This document shows, piece after piece, positions 8,456 through 16,410 of a stretch of 38,611 bases of DNA. This DNA comes from Thauera sp. UBA6194. GTDB taxonomy: Bacteria; Pseudomonadota; Gammaproteobacteria; Burkholderiales; Rhodocyclaceae. The notes beneath the pieces are model-generated. The model did no database searches. It was not told where the DNA came from and worked only from the letters and a program-made list of their open reading frames with translations. Positions within the stretch are counted from its first letter, which is position 1, and each line of letters begins with the position of its first letter. Location of the stretch: contig DITC01000023.1 in assembly GCA_002422685.1 (NCBI GenBank), positions 1-38,611 on the forward strand, given 5' to 3'. A program made the position numbers and the translations under genes.

Positions 8456-8976
8456 TTGCCGGCCTCCTGCCGTTCCTGCAGCATCAGCGTGCTGTTGCGT
8501 TCCACCCAGTCGCCATAGACGTCTTCGACGAGTTCGCGCAAGGTGATTTCGTTTTCGGTGATCCTGGTTACCACGCCGAAGTTCTGCCCCATGTAGTTGC
8601 CGACCTTGACCTGGTGGAGCGCGTTGCCTGCCTTCACCAGCGCGTGGGTGTTCGCCCCCTGCATCAACACGCCGACCATGTGCAGGGACTCGAGCGCAAA
8701 CGCCTCGAGCGGCTCGCGTCGGCGCTCCAGGTCGGGCTGCAGGGCGCTGGCCGATGCCTTGCGCTCGGGCTCCATGCGCCCGGTGCGGAAGGGGTCGTCG
8801 CCCTGTTCGCCCGCATAGGGCACCACCGGGAAGGGCTTGAGCTCGGGCGTCGGCAGGACCGCGCCGCGCATGGTGCTGGCCTGCTGGTTCATCCAGGCGT
8901 GCAGATCGTCCTGTTCGCCTCCGCTGCAACCGGCGAGCAGTGCGCTGGCGCCGAGGAGGATGAGTACCCCTTTCAT
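8452..8976 (-). CDS. pilP: Type IV pilus assembly lipoprotein PilP
   Basis: Inner-membrane lipoprotein that links the PilM-N-O platform to the PilQ secretin. It has 174 residues. A lipoprotein signal (MKGVLILLGASALLAGCSGG) places the lipidated Cys at residue 17. After a flexible stretch, the C-terminal HR-type beta domain reads LESLHMVGVLMQ and later VKVGNYMGQNFGVVTRITENEITLRELV, typical of PilP. It overlaps pilO upstream and pilQ downstream by 4 bases each (ATGA), so all are translationally coupled. Confidence 0.95.
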   Translation of the reverse strand: MKGVLILLGASALLAGCSGGEQDDLHAWMNQQASTMRGAVLPTPELKPFPVVPYAGEQGDDPFRTGRMEPERKASASALQPDLERRREPLEAFALESLHMVGVLMQGANTHALVKAGNALHQVKVGNYMGQNFGVVTRITENEITLRELVEDVYGDWVERNSTLMLQERQEAGK

Positions 8977-9650
8977 CGCTTTTTCCCCTGCTTGGCGGCC
9001 TGCGCGGCCTGACGCTGCTGCGCGAGCTCTTCTTCGTCGAGATAGCGGTAGGTGGTGGCCTTGGTGCCCATCTTGAGCCGACCGTCCTTGTCGACCTCGA
9101 TGGCGACGTCGTTGAGCGTGACGACACGCGGCATGCGCGCCACATCGGCGGCGAACTGGCCCAGGTCATGGTAGGTGCCGGTGACGCGCACATCGATCGG
9201 CATCTCGGCGTAGAACTCCTTGACGACGTCCGCGCCCGGCTTGAAGAGCTCGAACTGCAACCCGCGGCCAAGCCCGGCCTGGTTGATGTCCGACAGCAAC
9301 GAGTCCATCTCGGCGCGGTTGGGCAGCTGCTTGAGCAGGGCGCCGAACTGGCGATCGATCTCTTCGAGCTGACGACGGTGCTCTTCGAGGTTCACCGCCT
9401 GGCGCTTCTTGGCGACCCAGCTGTCGCGCAGCTGCGTCTCTTCGGCGCGGCGGGTTTCCAGCGTGAGGGCCTGGTCCTGCCAGTCGAACCACCAGAAGCC
9501 GGCGATGGTCAGCGCGAGCAGGGTCACGAACACCGCGACGCGGGGCGCGGCCGGCCACAAGCCCGGATCGTTCGGGTCGAGCCCGCGGAAATCCGCCATC
9601 AGGCGCTGGAAGTCGATGCCCTTGGCCGGGGTCTTCCTGCTTGCGTTCAT
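8973..9650 (-). CDS. pilO: Type IV pilus inner-membrane protein PilO
   Basis: 225-residue bitopic protein that dimerises with PilN in the inner-membrane alignment complex. There is a cytoplasmic N-terminus and one membrane segment at about residues 38-52 (VAVFVTLLALTIAGFWWF). A periplasmic coiled coil rich in Arg, Glu and Gln follows at about 60-110. The ferredoxin-like C-terminal domain contains YAEMPIDVRVTGTYHDLGQFAADVARMPRVV, a PilO hallmark. It overlaps pilN and pilP by 4 bases each. Confidence 0.95.
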   Translation of the reverse strand: MNASRKTPAKGIDFQRLMADFRGLDPNDPGLWPAAPRVAVFVTLLALTIAGFWWFDWQDQALTLETRRAEETQLRDSWVAKKRQAVNLEEHRRQLEEIDRQFGALLKQLPNRAEMDSLLSDINQAGLGRGLQFELFKPGADVVKEFYAEMPIDVRVTGTYHDLGQFAADVARMPRVVTLNDVAIEVDKDGRLKMGTKATTYRYLDEEELAQQRQAAQAAKQGKKR

Positions 9651-10276
9651 TTGGCCGCTCCTTTGGCAGCGCTCGCCGCGGAGGTGGCCGGCGCACCCGG
9701 CTTGGCGGACTGCGCCTGCGCGTCGACCTCGGCCTGAGGCAGACGGATGGCGATGCCGAGCGTGAATTCGCTCAGGCGCCGCGAATCGACCGTGGCCGCC
9801 TTGGCCTCGATCAGGGTCGGGTTCTCGAGGAACTCGGAGGCCTCGACGTTACGCATCAGGTGCGACACGCGCGCGTTGGACTGTGCATAGCCGACCAGGG
9901 TCACGCGCTTGCCGGTCTGCTTGATGCTCTTGAGGTACACCCCGTCGGGCATGCGCTGCGCGAGCTCGTTGAACAGATGCACGGTCTCGGCGCGCACGCT
10001 CTGCAGCGACTCGATGATCTGCTTGCGCGCGAGCAGGGCGTCGATCTGCTCGCGCAGGCGGCGGATCTCGGCGATGTCGCGGTCGAGCTTGGCGATCTCG
10101 GTCTTGAGCAGGGTGTTGCGCGCTTCCTGCGCCTCGATCCTGCTGGCGTAGACGTAATGCACGCCGAAGCCGACGAGCGCGCCCAGCACGAGCATGAGCG
10201 CGGCGGTCACGTAGAACTGCTGCCGGCGCTGCCGGCGCTTTTCGACGCGGTGCGGCAGAAGGTTGATGCGGATCAT
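9647..10276 (-). CDS. pilN: Type IV pilus assembly protein PilN
   Basis: 209-residue inner-membrane partner of PilO. The extreme N-terminus MIRINLLPHR carries the conserved INLLP motif that docks into the groove of cytoplasmic PilM. A membrane helix follows (FYVTAALMLVLGALVGFGVHYV), then a periplasmic coiled coil (about 45-90) and a small alpha/beta domain. ATG 10276 is chosen over an upstream in-frame start because INLLP is normally N-terminal and AGGAGG sits 8 bases before it. This ATG forms a 4-base ATGA overlap with the ancestral pilM stop at 10275-10273. In this sequence, pilM translation ends early at 10438, so coupling should be lost and pilN must rely on its own ribosome site. Confidence 0.95.
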   Translation of the reverse strand: MIRINLLPHRVEKRRQRRQQFYVTAALMLVLGALVGFGVHYVYASRIEAQEARNTLLKTEIAKLDRDIAEIRRLREQIDALLARKQIIESLQSVRAETVHLFNELAQRMPDGVYLKSIKQTGKRVTLVGYAQSNARVSHLMRNVEASEFLENPTLIEAKAATVDSRRLSEFTLGIAIRLPQAEVDAQAQSAKPGAPATSAASAAKGAAK

Positions 10277-11346
10277 GCGTCGAACCTCCTCATCGCCAGG
10301 CCACAAGCGGCCATCAGCGAGGGCGCGTCGGCCAGAAGTGTCTTGGGGCGTACCTTGCCGCTCAGCGTCATCTTGCCGAAGGGGTTGGCCACGATGGTGT
10401 CGACCTGCGCGCGCGCGCCCACGACCTCGCTAAGGCCCTACATCACGGCGCAGCCACCGGCGAGCACGATGTGATCGACCTGGTTGTAGGGTGTGGAGGT
10501 GAAGAAGAACTGCAGCGCGCGCGAAACCTCGAGTGCGAGGCTGTCCATGAACGGGCGCATGAGGTCACGCGCGTAGCTGTCGGGCAGCGCGCCGGTGCGC
10601 TTGGCGGCCTCGGCCTCTTCGAAGCTCATGCCGTACTGGCGCGCGATGTCCTGGGTGAGCTGGTTGCCGCCGAAGGCCTGCTCGCGCGAGTAGATGGACT
10701 GGCCGTTGCGGAACATGGTGACGGTCATGACCGTGGCGCCGACGTCGACCAGCGCGATCACCTGGTCGCGACCGCCTTCGGGCAAATCGGCCGCGACCAG
10801 CTCGAGCGCCGACTCGATCGCCAACGACTCGACATCCACGATGACCGTCTTGAGCCCCGCGGCCTGCGCGACCGCGACGCGGTCCTCGACCTTGTCCTTG
10901 CGCGACGCGGCGATGAGCACCTCGACGTCGCCCGGACTGCCCGGCGCGGGACCGATCTCCTGAAAGTCGAGATTGACCTCGTCGAGCGCGAAGGGGATGT
11001 ACTGGTTGGCCTCGCCCTCGACGGCGAACTCCATCTCGGTCTCGCGCATGCCCTCGGGAAGCATCACCTTCTTGGTGATGACCGACGACGACGGCAGCGC
11101 GACGGCGACGTTCTTGGCTGCGCCGAAACGCCGCACCGCACGCTTGATGGCTTCGCTCACCGCCTCGAGGCTGGCGATGTTGCCGTCGACCACGGCATCG
11201 CGCGGCAGAGGCTCGATCGCATAGCGTTCGACTTTGTAAGCGTCCTTGTCTCCCCCGGAAAGCTCGACCAGCTTGACGGATGAAGAAGAAATATCGAGCC
11301 CGGCAAGCTGGGTGGCTGCCGACTTGAAAAAGGGGAGGTCAATCAC
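10273..11346 (-). pseudogene. pilM: Type IV pilus protein PilM interrupted by in-frame TAG
   Basis: Actin-like cytoplasmic ATPase-fold protein that binds the PilN N-terminus. The open frame from GTG 11346 (AAGGA 8 bases before) gives 302 residues. Recognisable parts are the LDISSSSVKLVELSG start, FALDEVNLDFQEIG, the second phosphate-loop region ALVDVGATVMTVTMF, and DHIVLAGGCAVM. It then stops at TAG (10440-10438). The same frame continues for 54 sense codons with perfect PilM character (VDTIVANPFGKM, KVRPKTLLADAPSLMAACGLAMRRFDA). It ends at a TGA that overlaps pilN by 4 bases, like every other junction in the operon. Ignoring the TAG, the protein would be 357 residues, the usual family length. 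The product as written lacks about 55 C-terminal residues of the actin-like fold and is probably non-functional. It could be a nonsense mutation, a base-call error or, less likely, a suppressed amber codon. Confidence 0.85.
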
Positions 11347-11470
11347 AAAGAAAGTCCTTACATTTCTTCATGTTACACGCTATTGCTAAGCAGCGCTCTC
11401 GCATGCTAACAACAAGCCCTTGAGCTGTAAAGGGAACTTATTCACACTTAACTTGTGCTAACAAGCTGGC

Positions 11471-11501
11471 TTTAGAGCACCACGTTTGCATCCCGTATAA
11501 T
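11471..11501 (+). promoter_or_regulatory. Promoter for PBP1A gene in divergent spacer
   Basis: A perfect TATAAT lies at 11496-11501, 33 bases before the ATG of the PBP1A gene. The best -35 is TTTAGA at 11471-11476 with a long 19-base gap. The spacer 11347-11534 is more AT-rich than its surroundings and must also hold the pilM promoter. For pilM I found no clear -35/-10 pair. Confidence 0.55.
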
Positions 11502-11534
11502 GCGCGTCCGCTCGAAACCAACTCTGGATTACCC

Positions 11535-13958
11535 ATGCGCTGGGTCCTGTATCCGATCGCAGCGCTGTTCGCGCTCGCCATCCTCGGTCTCGCCACGCTC
11601 GCGGCGATGGCCTTCTTCGCCTGGCCGAAACTTCCGGCCCTGGATTCGCTGACCGACTATCGGCCGCGGATCCCGCTCCGCGTTTATACAGCGGACGGCC
11701 ACCTCATTGGCGAGTTCGGTGAGGAACGTCGTGACGTAGTGCGCATCGCGGAGGTGCCCTCCCATCTCAAGCACGCCATCCTCGCCGCCGAGGACGAGCG
11801 TTTCTACGAGCACAAGGGCATCGACCCGGTCGGCCTGGCCCGCGCCGCGCTTGCCAACCTCTCCAGTGGCGGCAAGGGGCAAGGCGCCTCGACGATCACC
11901 ATGCAGGTCGCGCGCAACTTCTTCCTGTCGCGCGAGAAGACGTACAGCCGCAAGCTCTACGAGATCCTGCTGTCGCTCAAGATCGAGCAGAACCTGAGCA
12001 AGGACCAGATCCTCGAGCTCTACATCAACCAGATCTTCCTCGGCCAGCGTTCGTATGGCTTCGCTCAGGCCGCGCGCGCCTATTACGGCAAGACACTGGA
12101 TGAGATCACCCTGCCCGAAGCGGCCATGCTGGCCGGCCTGCCGAAGGCACCGTCGGCCTTCAACCCGATCGTCAATCCGGCACGTGCGGCCGTGCGTCAG
12201 CAGTACGTGCTGCGCCGGATGCTCGAGGCCGGCTTCATCGACGCAGCGCAGCACGAGCGCGCGCTGACTTTCGCCACGCCCAGCCAGAGCCGCCGCGACA
12301 CCGCGGCGGCGCGCAAGCACCAGGACATCACCATCCCGGCCGACTACGTCGCCGAGATGGCACGCCAGATCGCCGTGGAGCAGTTCGGCGACCGCGCCTA
12401 CGAGCTCGGTATCCGCATCGTCACCACGATCAACCGCAAGGACCAGGAGGCCGCCTACGCAGCGCTGCGCAAGGGCGTCCTCGACTACGACCGTCGCCAC
12501 GGCTATCGCGGGCCGGAGGCCTTCGTCGAGCTGCCGGGCGGCGAGGTCGCCCCCGAGCTGCTCGACGAGGCGCTCGAACAGCACGTCGATCACGGCGACC
12601 TGCTCGCCGCCCTGGTGCTGAAAGCCTCGCCCAAGGAAGTGGTCGTCTACCGCCGCGGCGAATCCATCCGCATCACCGGCAAGGGGCTCGCCTTCGCCGC
12701 GCCGATGCTGTCCGCCAAGGCGCCCCAGAGCCGCCGCATCCGCCCAGGCGCCATCGTCAGGCTGCGCGCGAGCGGGAAGGATGGCCACGAGATCGCGCAG
12801 CTGCCCGAAGTGCAGGCCGCGCTGGTCGCGCTCGACTCGCACAGCGGCGCGGTGCGCGCACTCGTCGGCGGCTTCGATTTCGACCGCAGCAAGTTCAACC
12901 ACGTCACCCAGGCGGTGCGCCAGCCCGGCTCGAGCTTCAAGCCCTTCATCTTCTCGGCCGCGCTCGAGAAGGGTTTCGGCCCGGGCAACACGCTCGAGGA
13001 CAACCCGCTTTATTACCCCGCCGGCGTCACCGGAACCAAAGCCTGGGAGCCCAAGAACTACGACGGCCGTTATTCCGGCACGATGACGCTGCGCGACGCG
13101 CTCGCGCGCTCGAAGAACATGGTCTCGATCCGCCTGCTCGAGGACATCACGCCCCAGTACGCGCAGGAGTTCCTCGGCCGCTTCGGTTTCGATCGCGCAC
13201 GCAATCCGGCCTATCTCACCATGGCGCTGGGCGCCGGCGCCTCCACCCCGTGGCAGATGGCCTCGGGCTACGCGGTGTTCGCCAACGGCGGCTACAAGGT
13301 CGAGCCCTACGTGGTGAAGGAAATGTACGACGGCAGCGGCCGCCTCATCGCCCGCACCGACCCGCCCATAGCCGGCCAGAGCGCGGCGCGCGTGATCGAT
13401 GCGCGCAACGCCTGGCTGATGGACTCGATGATGCGTGACGTGGTGCAGCGCGGCACCGCGACGCGTGCACGCGTGCTCAAGCGCAAGGATCTGGCCGGCA
13501 AGACGGGCACCACCAACGACTATGTCGACGCCTGGTTCTGCGGCTACCACCCCGACCAGGTCGCGGTGAGCTGGATGGGCTTTGGCCAGCCGAAGAACAT
13601 GGGGCGCGGCGAAACCGGTGGCGCGACTGCGCTCCCGATCTGGATCGACTACATGCGCACCGCCCTGGAGGGCAAGCCCGAGGTCTCGCCGCCGCCGCCG
13701 CCCGGGCTCAAGCGTGTCGAGAACGGACTGGGCACGCGGCAGGACTATCACTACGCCGAATACGATCCGCCCGAGCCGCCTCCCGCCCCCGACTGGCTGG
13801 TGGACATGTTCGCCGAGGACACGAGCCCGGCGATGGAGGCCGAGAGCGAGGCGATACCACCGGCGCCCATGGCGCAGCCGCAAGCGCGCCAGTTCCTGCC
13901 CCCAGCTCAGGCCCCCGCGCCGGTCGAAGAGCGCATGCCCACGCCCATCCGGCGCTGA
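11535..13958 (+). CDS. mrcA: Penicillin-binding protein 1A, bifunctional peptidoglycan synthase
   Basis: Class A PBP that polymerises lipid II and cross-links peptidoglycan at the inner membrane, 807 residues. The membrane anchor is at about 7-30. The glycosyltransferase domain begins with AAEDERFYEHKG (catalytic Glu86) and contains GASTITMQVARNFFL and KIEQNLSKDQILELYINQIFLG. The transpeptidase domain has S466-S-F-K469, S526-K-N528 and K656-T-G-T659. The Pro-rich C-terminal tail looks disordered. It is transcribed divergently from pilM, a conserved arrangement (ponA/mrcA beside pilM) in beta- and gammaproteobacteria. The ribosome site is weak (TGGA). Confidence 0.96.
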   Translation: MRWVLYPIAALFALAILGLATLAAMAFFAWPKLPALDSLTDYRPRIPLRVYTADGHLIGEFGEERRDVVRIAEVPSHLKHAILAAEDERFYEHKGIDPVGLARAALANLSSGGKGQGASTITMQVARNFFLSREKTYSRKLYEILLSLKIEQNLSKDQILELYINQIFLGQRSYGFAQAARAYYGKTLDEITLPEAAMLAGLPKAPSAFNPIVNPARAAVRQQYVLRRMLEAGFIDAAQHERALTFATPSQSRRDTAAARKHQDITIPADYVAEMARQIAVEQFGDRAYELGIRIVTTINRKDQEAAYAALRKGVLDYDRRHGYRGPEAFVELPGGEVAPELLDEALEQHVDHGDLLAALVLKASPKEVVVYRRGESIRITGKGLAFAAPMLSAKAPQSRRIRPGAIVRLRASGKDGHEIAQLPEVQAALVALDSHSGAVRALVGGFDFDRSKFNHVTQAVRQPGSSFKPFIFSAALEKGFGPGNTLEDNPLYYPAGVTGTKAWEPKNYDGRYSGTMTLRDALARSKNMVSIRLLEDITPQYAQEFLGRFGFDRARNPAYLTMALGAGASTPWQMASGYAVFANGGYKVEPYVVKEMYDGSGRLIARTDPPIAGQSAARVIDARNAWLMDSMMRDVVQRGTATRARVLKRKDLAGKTGTTNDYVDAWFCGYHPDQVAVSWMGFGQPKNMGRGETGGATALPIWIDYMRTALEGKPEVSPPPPPGLKRVENGLGTRQDYHYAEYDPPEPPPAPDWLVDMFAEDTSPAMEAESEAIPPAPMAQPQARQFLPPAQAPAPVEERMPTPIRR

Positions 13959-13970
13959 GCCCGCAGCGCC

Positions 13971-13990
13971 GGGCCTGAGCGCTCAGGCCC
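13971..13990. terminator. Bidirectional palindrome between mrcA and cyaY
   Basis: GGGCCTGAGCGCTCAGGCCC is a perfect 20-bp palindrome in the 41-base gap between the convergent mrcA and cyaY stops. No T-run flanks it. Position and symmetry suggest a shared 3'-end hairpin serving both transcripts. Confidence 0.5.
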
Positions 13991-13999
13991 GGGCCGACT

Positions 14000-14326
14000 T
14001 CAATCCGCCCGCGCCAGTTGCACGGGCTCACCCGCCTGCTCGCCCACCAGGCGGGAGAGCATGGCCCACAGGTCTGCGCCGTCGCGCGTGTTGACCCACT
14101 GTCCGTCCTGCGGCCGAAAGTGAAACCCGCCCGACTTCGCCGCCACCCAGATCTCGCGCGCGGCGGTGTGGCGGTTGATGATCATCTTCGTGCCATTGTC
14201 GAACTCGAGCTCGAGGATGCCGCCGGGTTTGGGCTCGATGTCCAGATCGACGCCGCAGTCTTCCAGCGCCGACTCGATGCGCGCCAGTTCGGCCTCAGCG
14301 AGTGCGTTGAACGCGGATTCTTCCAT
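14000..14326 (-). CDS. cyaY: CyaY, bacterial frataxin
   Basis: Iron-binding acidic protein of 108 residues that modulates iron-sulfur cluster assembly by IscS. Helix 1 is acidic (AEAELARIESALEDCGVDLDIE), and the beta sheet shows GGILELEFDNGTKMIINRH, REIWVAAKSGGFHF and the conserved WVNTRDGADLWAMLSRL. ATG 14326 has AAGGA 7 bases before it; a longer in-frame extension upstream is a shadow. It is divergent from the lptM-lysA pair with only 45 bases between starts, so at least one promoter must overlap coding sequence. The cyaY-lptM neighbourhood is also found in enterobacteria. Confidence 0.95.
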   Translation of the reverse strand: MEESAFNALAEAELARIESALEDCGVDLDIEPKPGGILELEFDNGTKMIINRHTAAREIWVAAKSGGFHFRPQDGQWVNTRDGADLWAMLSRLVGEQAGEPVQLARAD

Positions 14327-14371
14327 GGTGATTCCTTCTGTTAGGATTCCGGTTTTTCCCGAAGAACGGCG

Positions 14372-14548
14372 ATGCGGACCAAACTTCCCCTGATCGCGCT
14401 CTGCTGCGCGCTGCTGTCGGCTTGCGGCATCAAGGGGCCGCTCTACCTGCCCCCGCCGCCGGGAGCGCCGGCCGCATCGAGCGCGGGCGCCGATCATAAC
14501 AAACCCATCGTCCCGCCGGACCTCGACTCCGACTCCCTGCTCCAATGA
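14372..14548 (+). CDS. lptM: Small LptM (YifL)-like lipoprotein
   Basis: 58-residue lipoprotein. The signal peptide MRTKLPLIALCCALLSACG has a lipobox LSAC with Cys18 as the lipidated residue. The short mature part starts GIKGPLYLPPPPG, the GxKGPLYxP signature of YifL/LptM, which in E. coli helps the LptDE outer-membrane LPS translocon mature. The rest is Pro/Ala/Ser-rich and ends DSDSLLQ. Its stop overlaps the lysA start by 4 bases (ATGA), so lysA is probably translationally coupled to it. The gene lies between cyaY and lysA, as yifL lies between cyaY and dapF in E. coli. Confidence 0.88.
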   Translation: MRTKLPLIALCCALLSACGIKGPLYLPPPPGAPAASSAGADHNKPIVPPDLDSDSLLQ

Positions 14549-15837
14549 ACGCCCCTGCATCCACCCTGCCCGCCTGCGCCCCCGTGTCGCCGATCCCCAC
14601 CCTCAACATGCGCGAGGGCGCGCTGTGGCTGGAAGACAGCGCGCTCGAGGACATTGCCGAGCGCTTCGGCACGCCGGCCTACGTGTATTCGCGCGCCGCG
14701 CTCGAGGGCGCTTTCGGCGCCTGGCAGCAGGCCCTCGCAGGGCGCCGTGCGCTCGTGTGCTACGCGGTCAAGGCCAACTCCAACCTCGGCATCCTGTCGG
14801 TGTTCGCCCGCCTCGGCGCAGGCTTCGACATCGTCTCGGGCGGTGAGTTGGCCCGCGTGCTGGCCGCCGGTGGCACTGCGGACAAGGTGGTGTTCTCGGG
14901 CGTGGGCAAGACGCGCGCCGAGATGCGCCAGGCGCTCCAGGCCGGCATCCGCTGCTTCAACGTCGAGTCGGCGGCCGAGCTCGAGCGCCTGAACGCGGTG
15001 GCCGGCGAGCTGGGCAAGCGCGCGCCGATCGCGCTGCGGGTCAATCCCGACGTGGACCCCAAGACCCATCCGTACATTTCCACCGGCCTCAAGGGCAACA
15101 AATTCGGCGTCGCCTTCGCCGACGCGCCTGCGCTCTACCGGCGCGCCGCGCAGCTGCCGAACCTGCACGTGAGCGGCGTCGCCTGCCATATCGGCTCGCA
15201 GCTGCTCGACCCCGCGCCCATGGCCGAAGCCGCGCACAAGCTGCGCGGGCTGGTCGAGCAGCTCGCCGCCGAGGGCATCGCGCTCGATCACATCGACCTC
15301 GGCGGCGGCCTCGGCATCCGCTACAGCGACGAGACGCCGCCCGCGGTGGCCACCTACCTCGCGCCCCTGCTGGCGGTCTTCGCCGACCGCGAGGAAGAGC
15401 TCTGCTTCGAGCCGGGTCGCTCGCTGGTGGGCAACGCCGGCCTGCTGCTGACCCGCATCGAATATCTCAAGCCCGGCGAGACGAAGAACTTCGTCATCGT
15501 CGACGCGGCCATGAACGACCTCGCCCGCCCGGCCCTGTACGACGCCTGGCACGATGTGGTGGAGATCCGGCCGCGCGCAGGTGCTGCGGCGGCCTACGAC
15601 GTGGTCGGTCCGATCTGCGAAAGCGGCGACTTTCTCGCCCGCGAGCGTACGCTCGCCGTCGCCGAAGGCGACCTGCTCGCCATCCTGTCCGCAGGCGCGT
15701 ATGGCATGACGATGAGCTCGAACTACAACACCCGGCCGCGCGCCGCCGAAATCCTGGTCGATGGCGCGCGCACCAGCGTCATTCGGGAGCGCGAGACGGT
15801 GGCCGCACTGTTCGCAGGCGAGCACCGCGCCGACTGA
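14545..15837 (+). CDS. lysA: Diaminopimelate decarboxylase
   Basis: Last step of lysine synthesis, decarboxylating meso-diaminopimelate with PLP. The 430-residue length is usual for the fold-III (alanine racemase-like) family. PLP-binding Lys76 lies in CYAVKANSN. Other motifs are the glycine loop HIDLGGGLGIRY, the PLP-phosphate site EPGRSLVGNAG, and the dimer-interface catalytic Cys358 in GPICESGDFLARER. No ribosome site stands before ATG 14545, which overlaps the lptM stop as ATGA, so coupling is likely. The downstream 15857-15881 hairpin separates it from the convergent gene. Confidence 0.96.
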   Translation: MNAPASTLPACAPVSPIPTLNMREGALWLEDSALEDIAERFGTPAYVYSRAALEGAFGAWQQALAGRRALVCYAVKANSNLGILSVFARLGAGFDIVSGGELARVLAAGGTADKVVFSGVGKTRAEMRQALQAGIRCFNVESAAELERLNAVAGELGKRAPIALRVNPDVDPKTHPYISTGLKGNKFGVAFADAPALYRRAAQLPNLHVSGVACHIGSQLLDPAPMAEAAHKLRGLVEQLAAEGIALDHIDLGGGLGIRYSDETPPAVATYLAPLLAVFADREEELCFEPGRSLVGNAGLLLTRIEYLKPGETKNFVIVDAAMNDLARPALYDAWHDVVEIRPRAGAAAAYDVVGPICESGDFLARERTLAVAEGDLLAILSAGAYGMTMSSNYNTRPRAAEILVDGARTSVIRERETVAALFAGEHRAD

Positions 15838-15856
15838 GCGGCAGCCGCGGCGCCAC

Positions 15857-15881
15857 GCCTGCCCGGCGCACACGGGCAGGC
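15857..15881. terminator. Hairpin between lysA and the convergent small gene
   Basis: GCCTGCCCG and CGGGCAGGC form a 9-bp stem around a 7-base loop between the convergent stops. No clear T-run follows on either strand. The stem is nearly the same as the one at 4645-4664. Confidence 0.5.
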
Positions 15882-15882
15882 A

Positions 15883-16248
15883 TCAGGGCCGGGGGGGTTC
15901 GGGCGCCGCCGCATCCACCCTCGCGCCGGCGTCGTACTCCTCGTAGAGCGCACGCCCGAAGGCCTTCCACGCCGGCCCGCCATGCGTATGAACACCCAGC
16001 TCGGCGCTCTGTCGCATGTTGTCGAGCATGAGCTCGGAGAGCGCGAAGAGCTCACCGGTCAGCTTTTCCTGCCGAATCGGGCTGCGCAACAGCTTCATCA
16101 TGCAGCCGGAATCACACCCCAATGCCTGCCGAGCCAGATCGCGCAGCCGCGCCCGGTCCTGCCAATCCACACCTATGCCGATGCCGCGCTTGACGATCTC
16201 GCGCTCGAGCTCATCCGCTGTGCGTTCGTAATGCCCAAATCCGCTCAT
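15883..16248 (-). CDS. Unrecognised 121-residue soluble protein
   Basis: I do not recognise this family. The product starts MSGFGHYERTADELEREI and has a Cys pair in ALGCDSGCMMKLL at about residues 43-48. It continues as a helical region (TGELFALSELMLDNMRQSAELG) with HTHGG and ends in a Pro/Ala-rich tail. There is no signal peptide or membrane segment. AGGG lies about 8 bases before ATG 16248. It stands alone, convergent to lysA and divergent from dacB. Codon choice matches its neighbours, so it looks like a real resident gene. The spaced Cys and His residues could bind a metal, but that is a guess. Confidence 0.72.
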   Translation of the reverse strand: MSGFGHYERTADELEREIVKRGIGIGVDWQDRARLRDLARQALGCDSGCMMKLLRSPIRQEKLTGELFALSELMLDNMRQSAELGVHTHGGPAWKAFGRALYEEYDAGARVDAAAPEPPRP

Positions 16249-16410
16249 TGTTGCCCTGACTGGAAAACACTCGTTTCACACGGGCGGCCAGCTTGCCCCC
16301 GTAAAATGGCCGGAAAACGAAACAGCACGGCCACACGTCGATTCTACCGGCCCCGCTGAAAAACACGTCACCCGAGACGACGCAATTCACACCCGACCAG
16401 GACTTTCGTC

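Noticed and set aside
8456..9271. Long N-terminal extension of PilQ
   Set aside because: The extension is out-of-frame pilP and pilO sequence. A signal peptide and AGGAGG place the start at 8455.
10438..10440. TAG in pilM read as pyrrolysine
   Set aside because: Nothing in the window suggests the needed tRNA or ligase, and pyrrolysine is not expected in PilM or this lineage.
11529..13883. Minus-strand open frame of 784 codons opposite the PBP1A gene
   Set aside because: Antisense shadow; all glycosyltransferase and transpeptidase motifs are on the plus strand.
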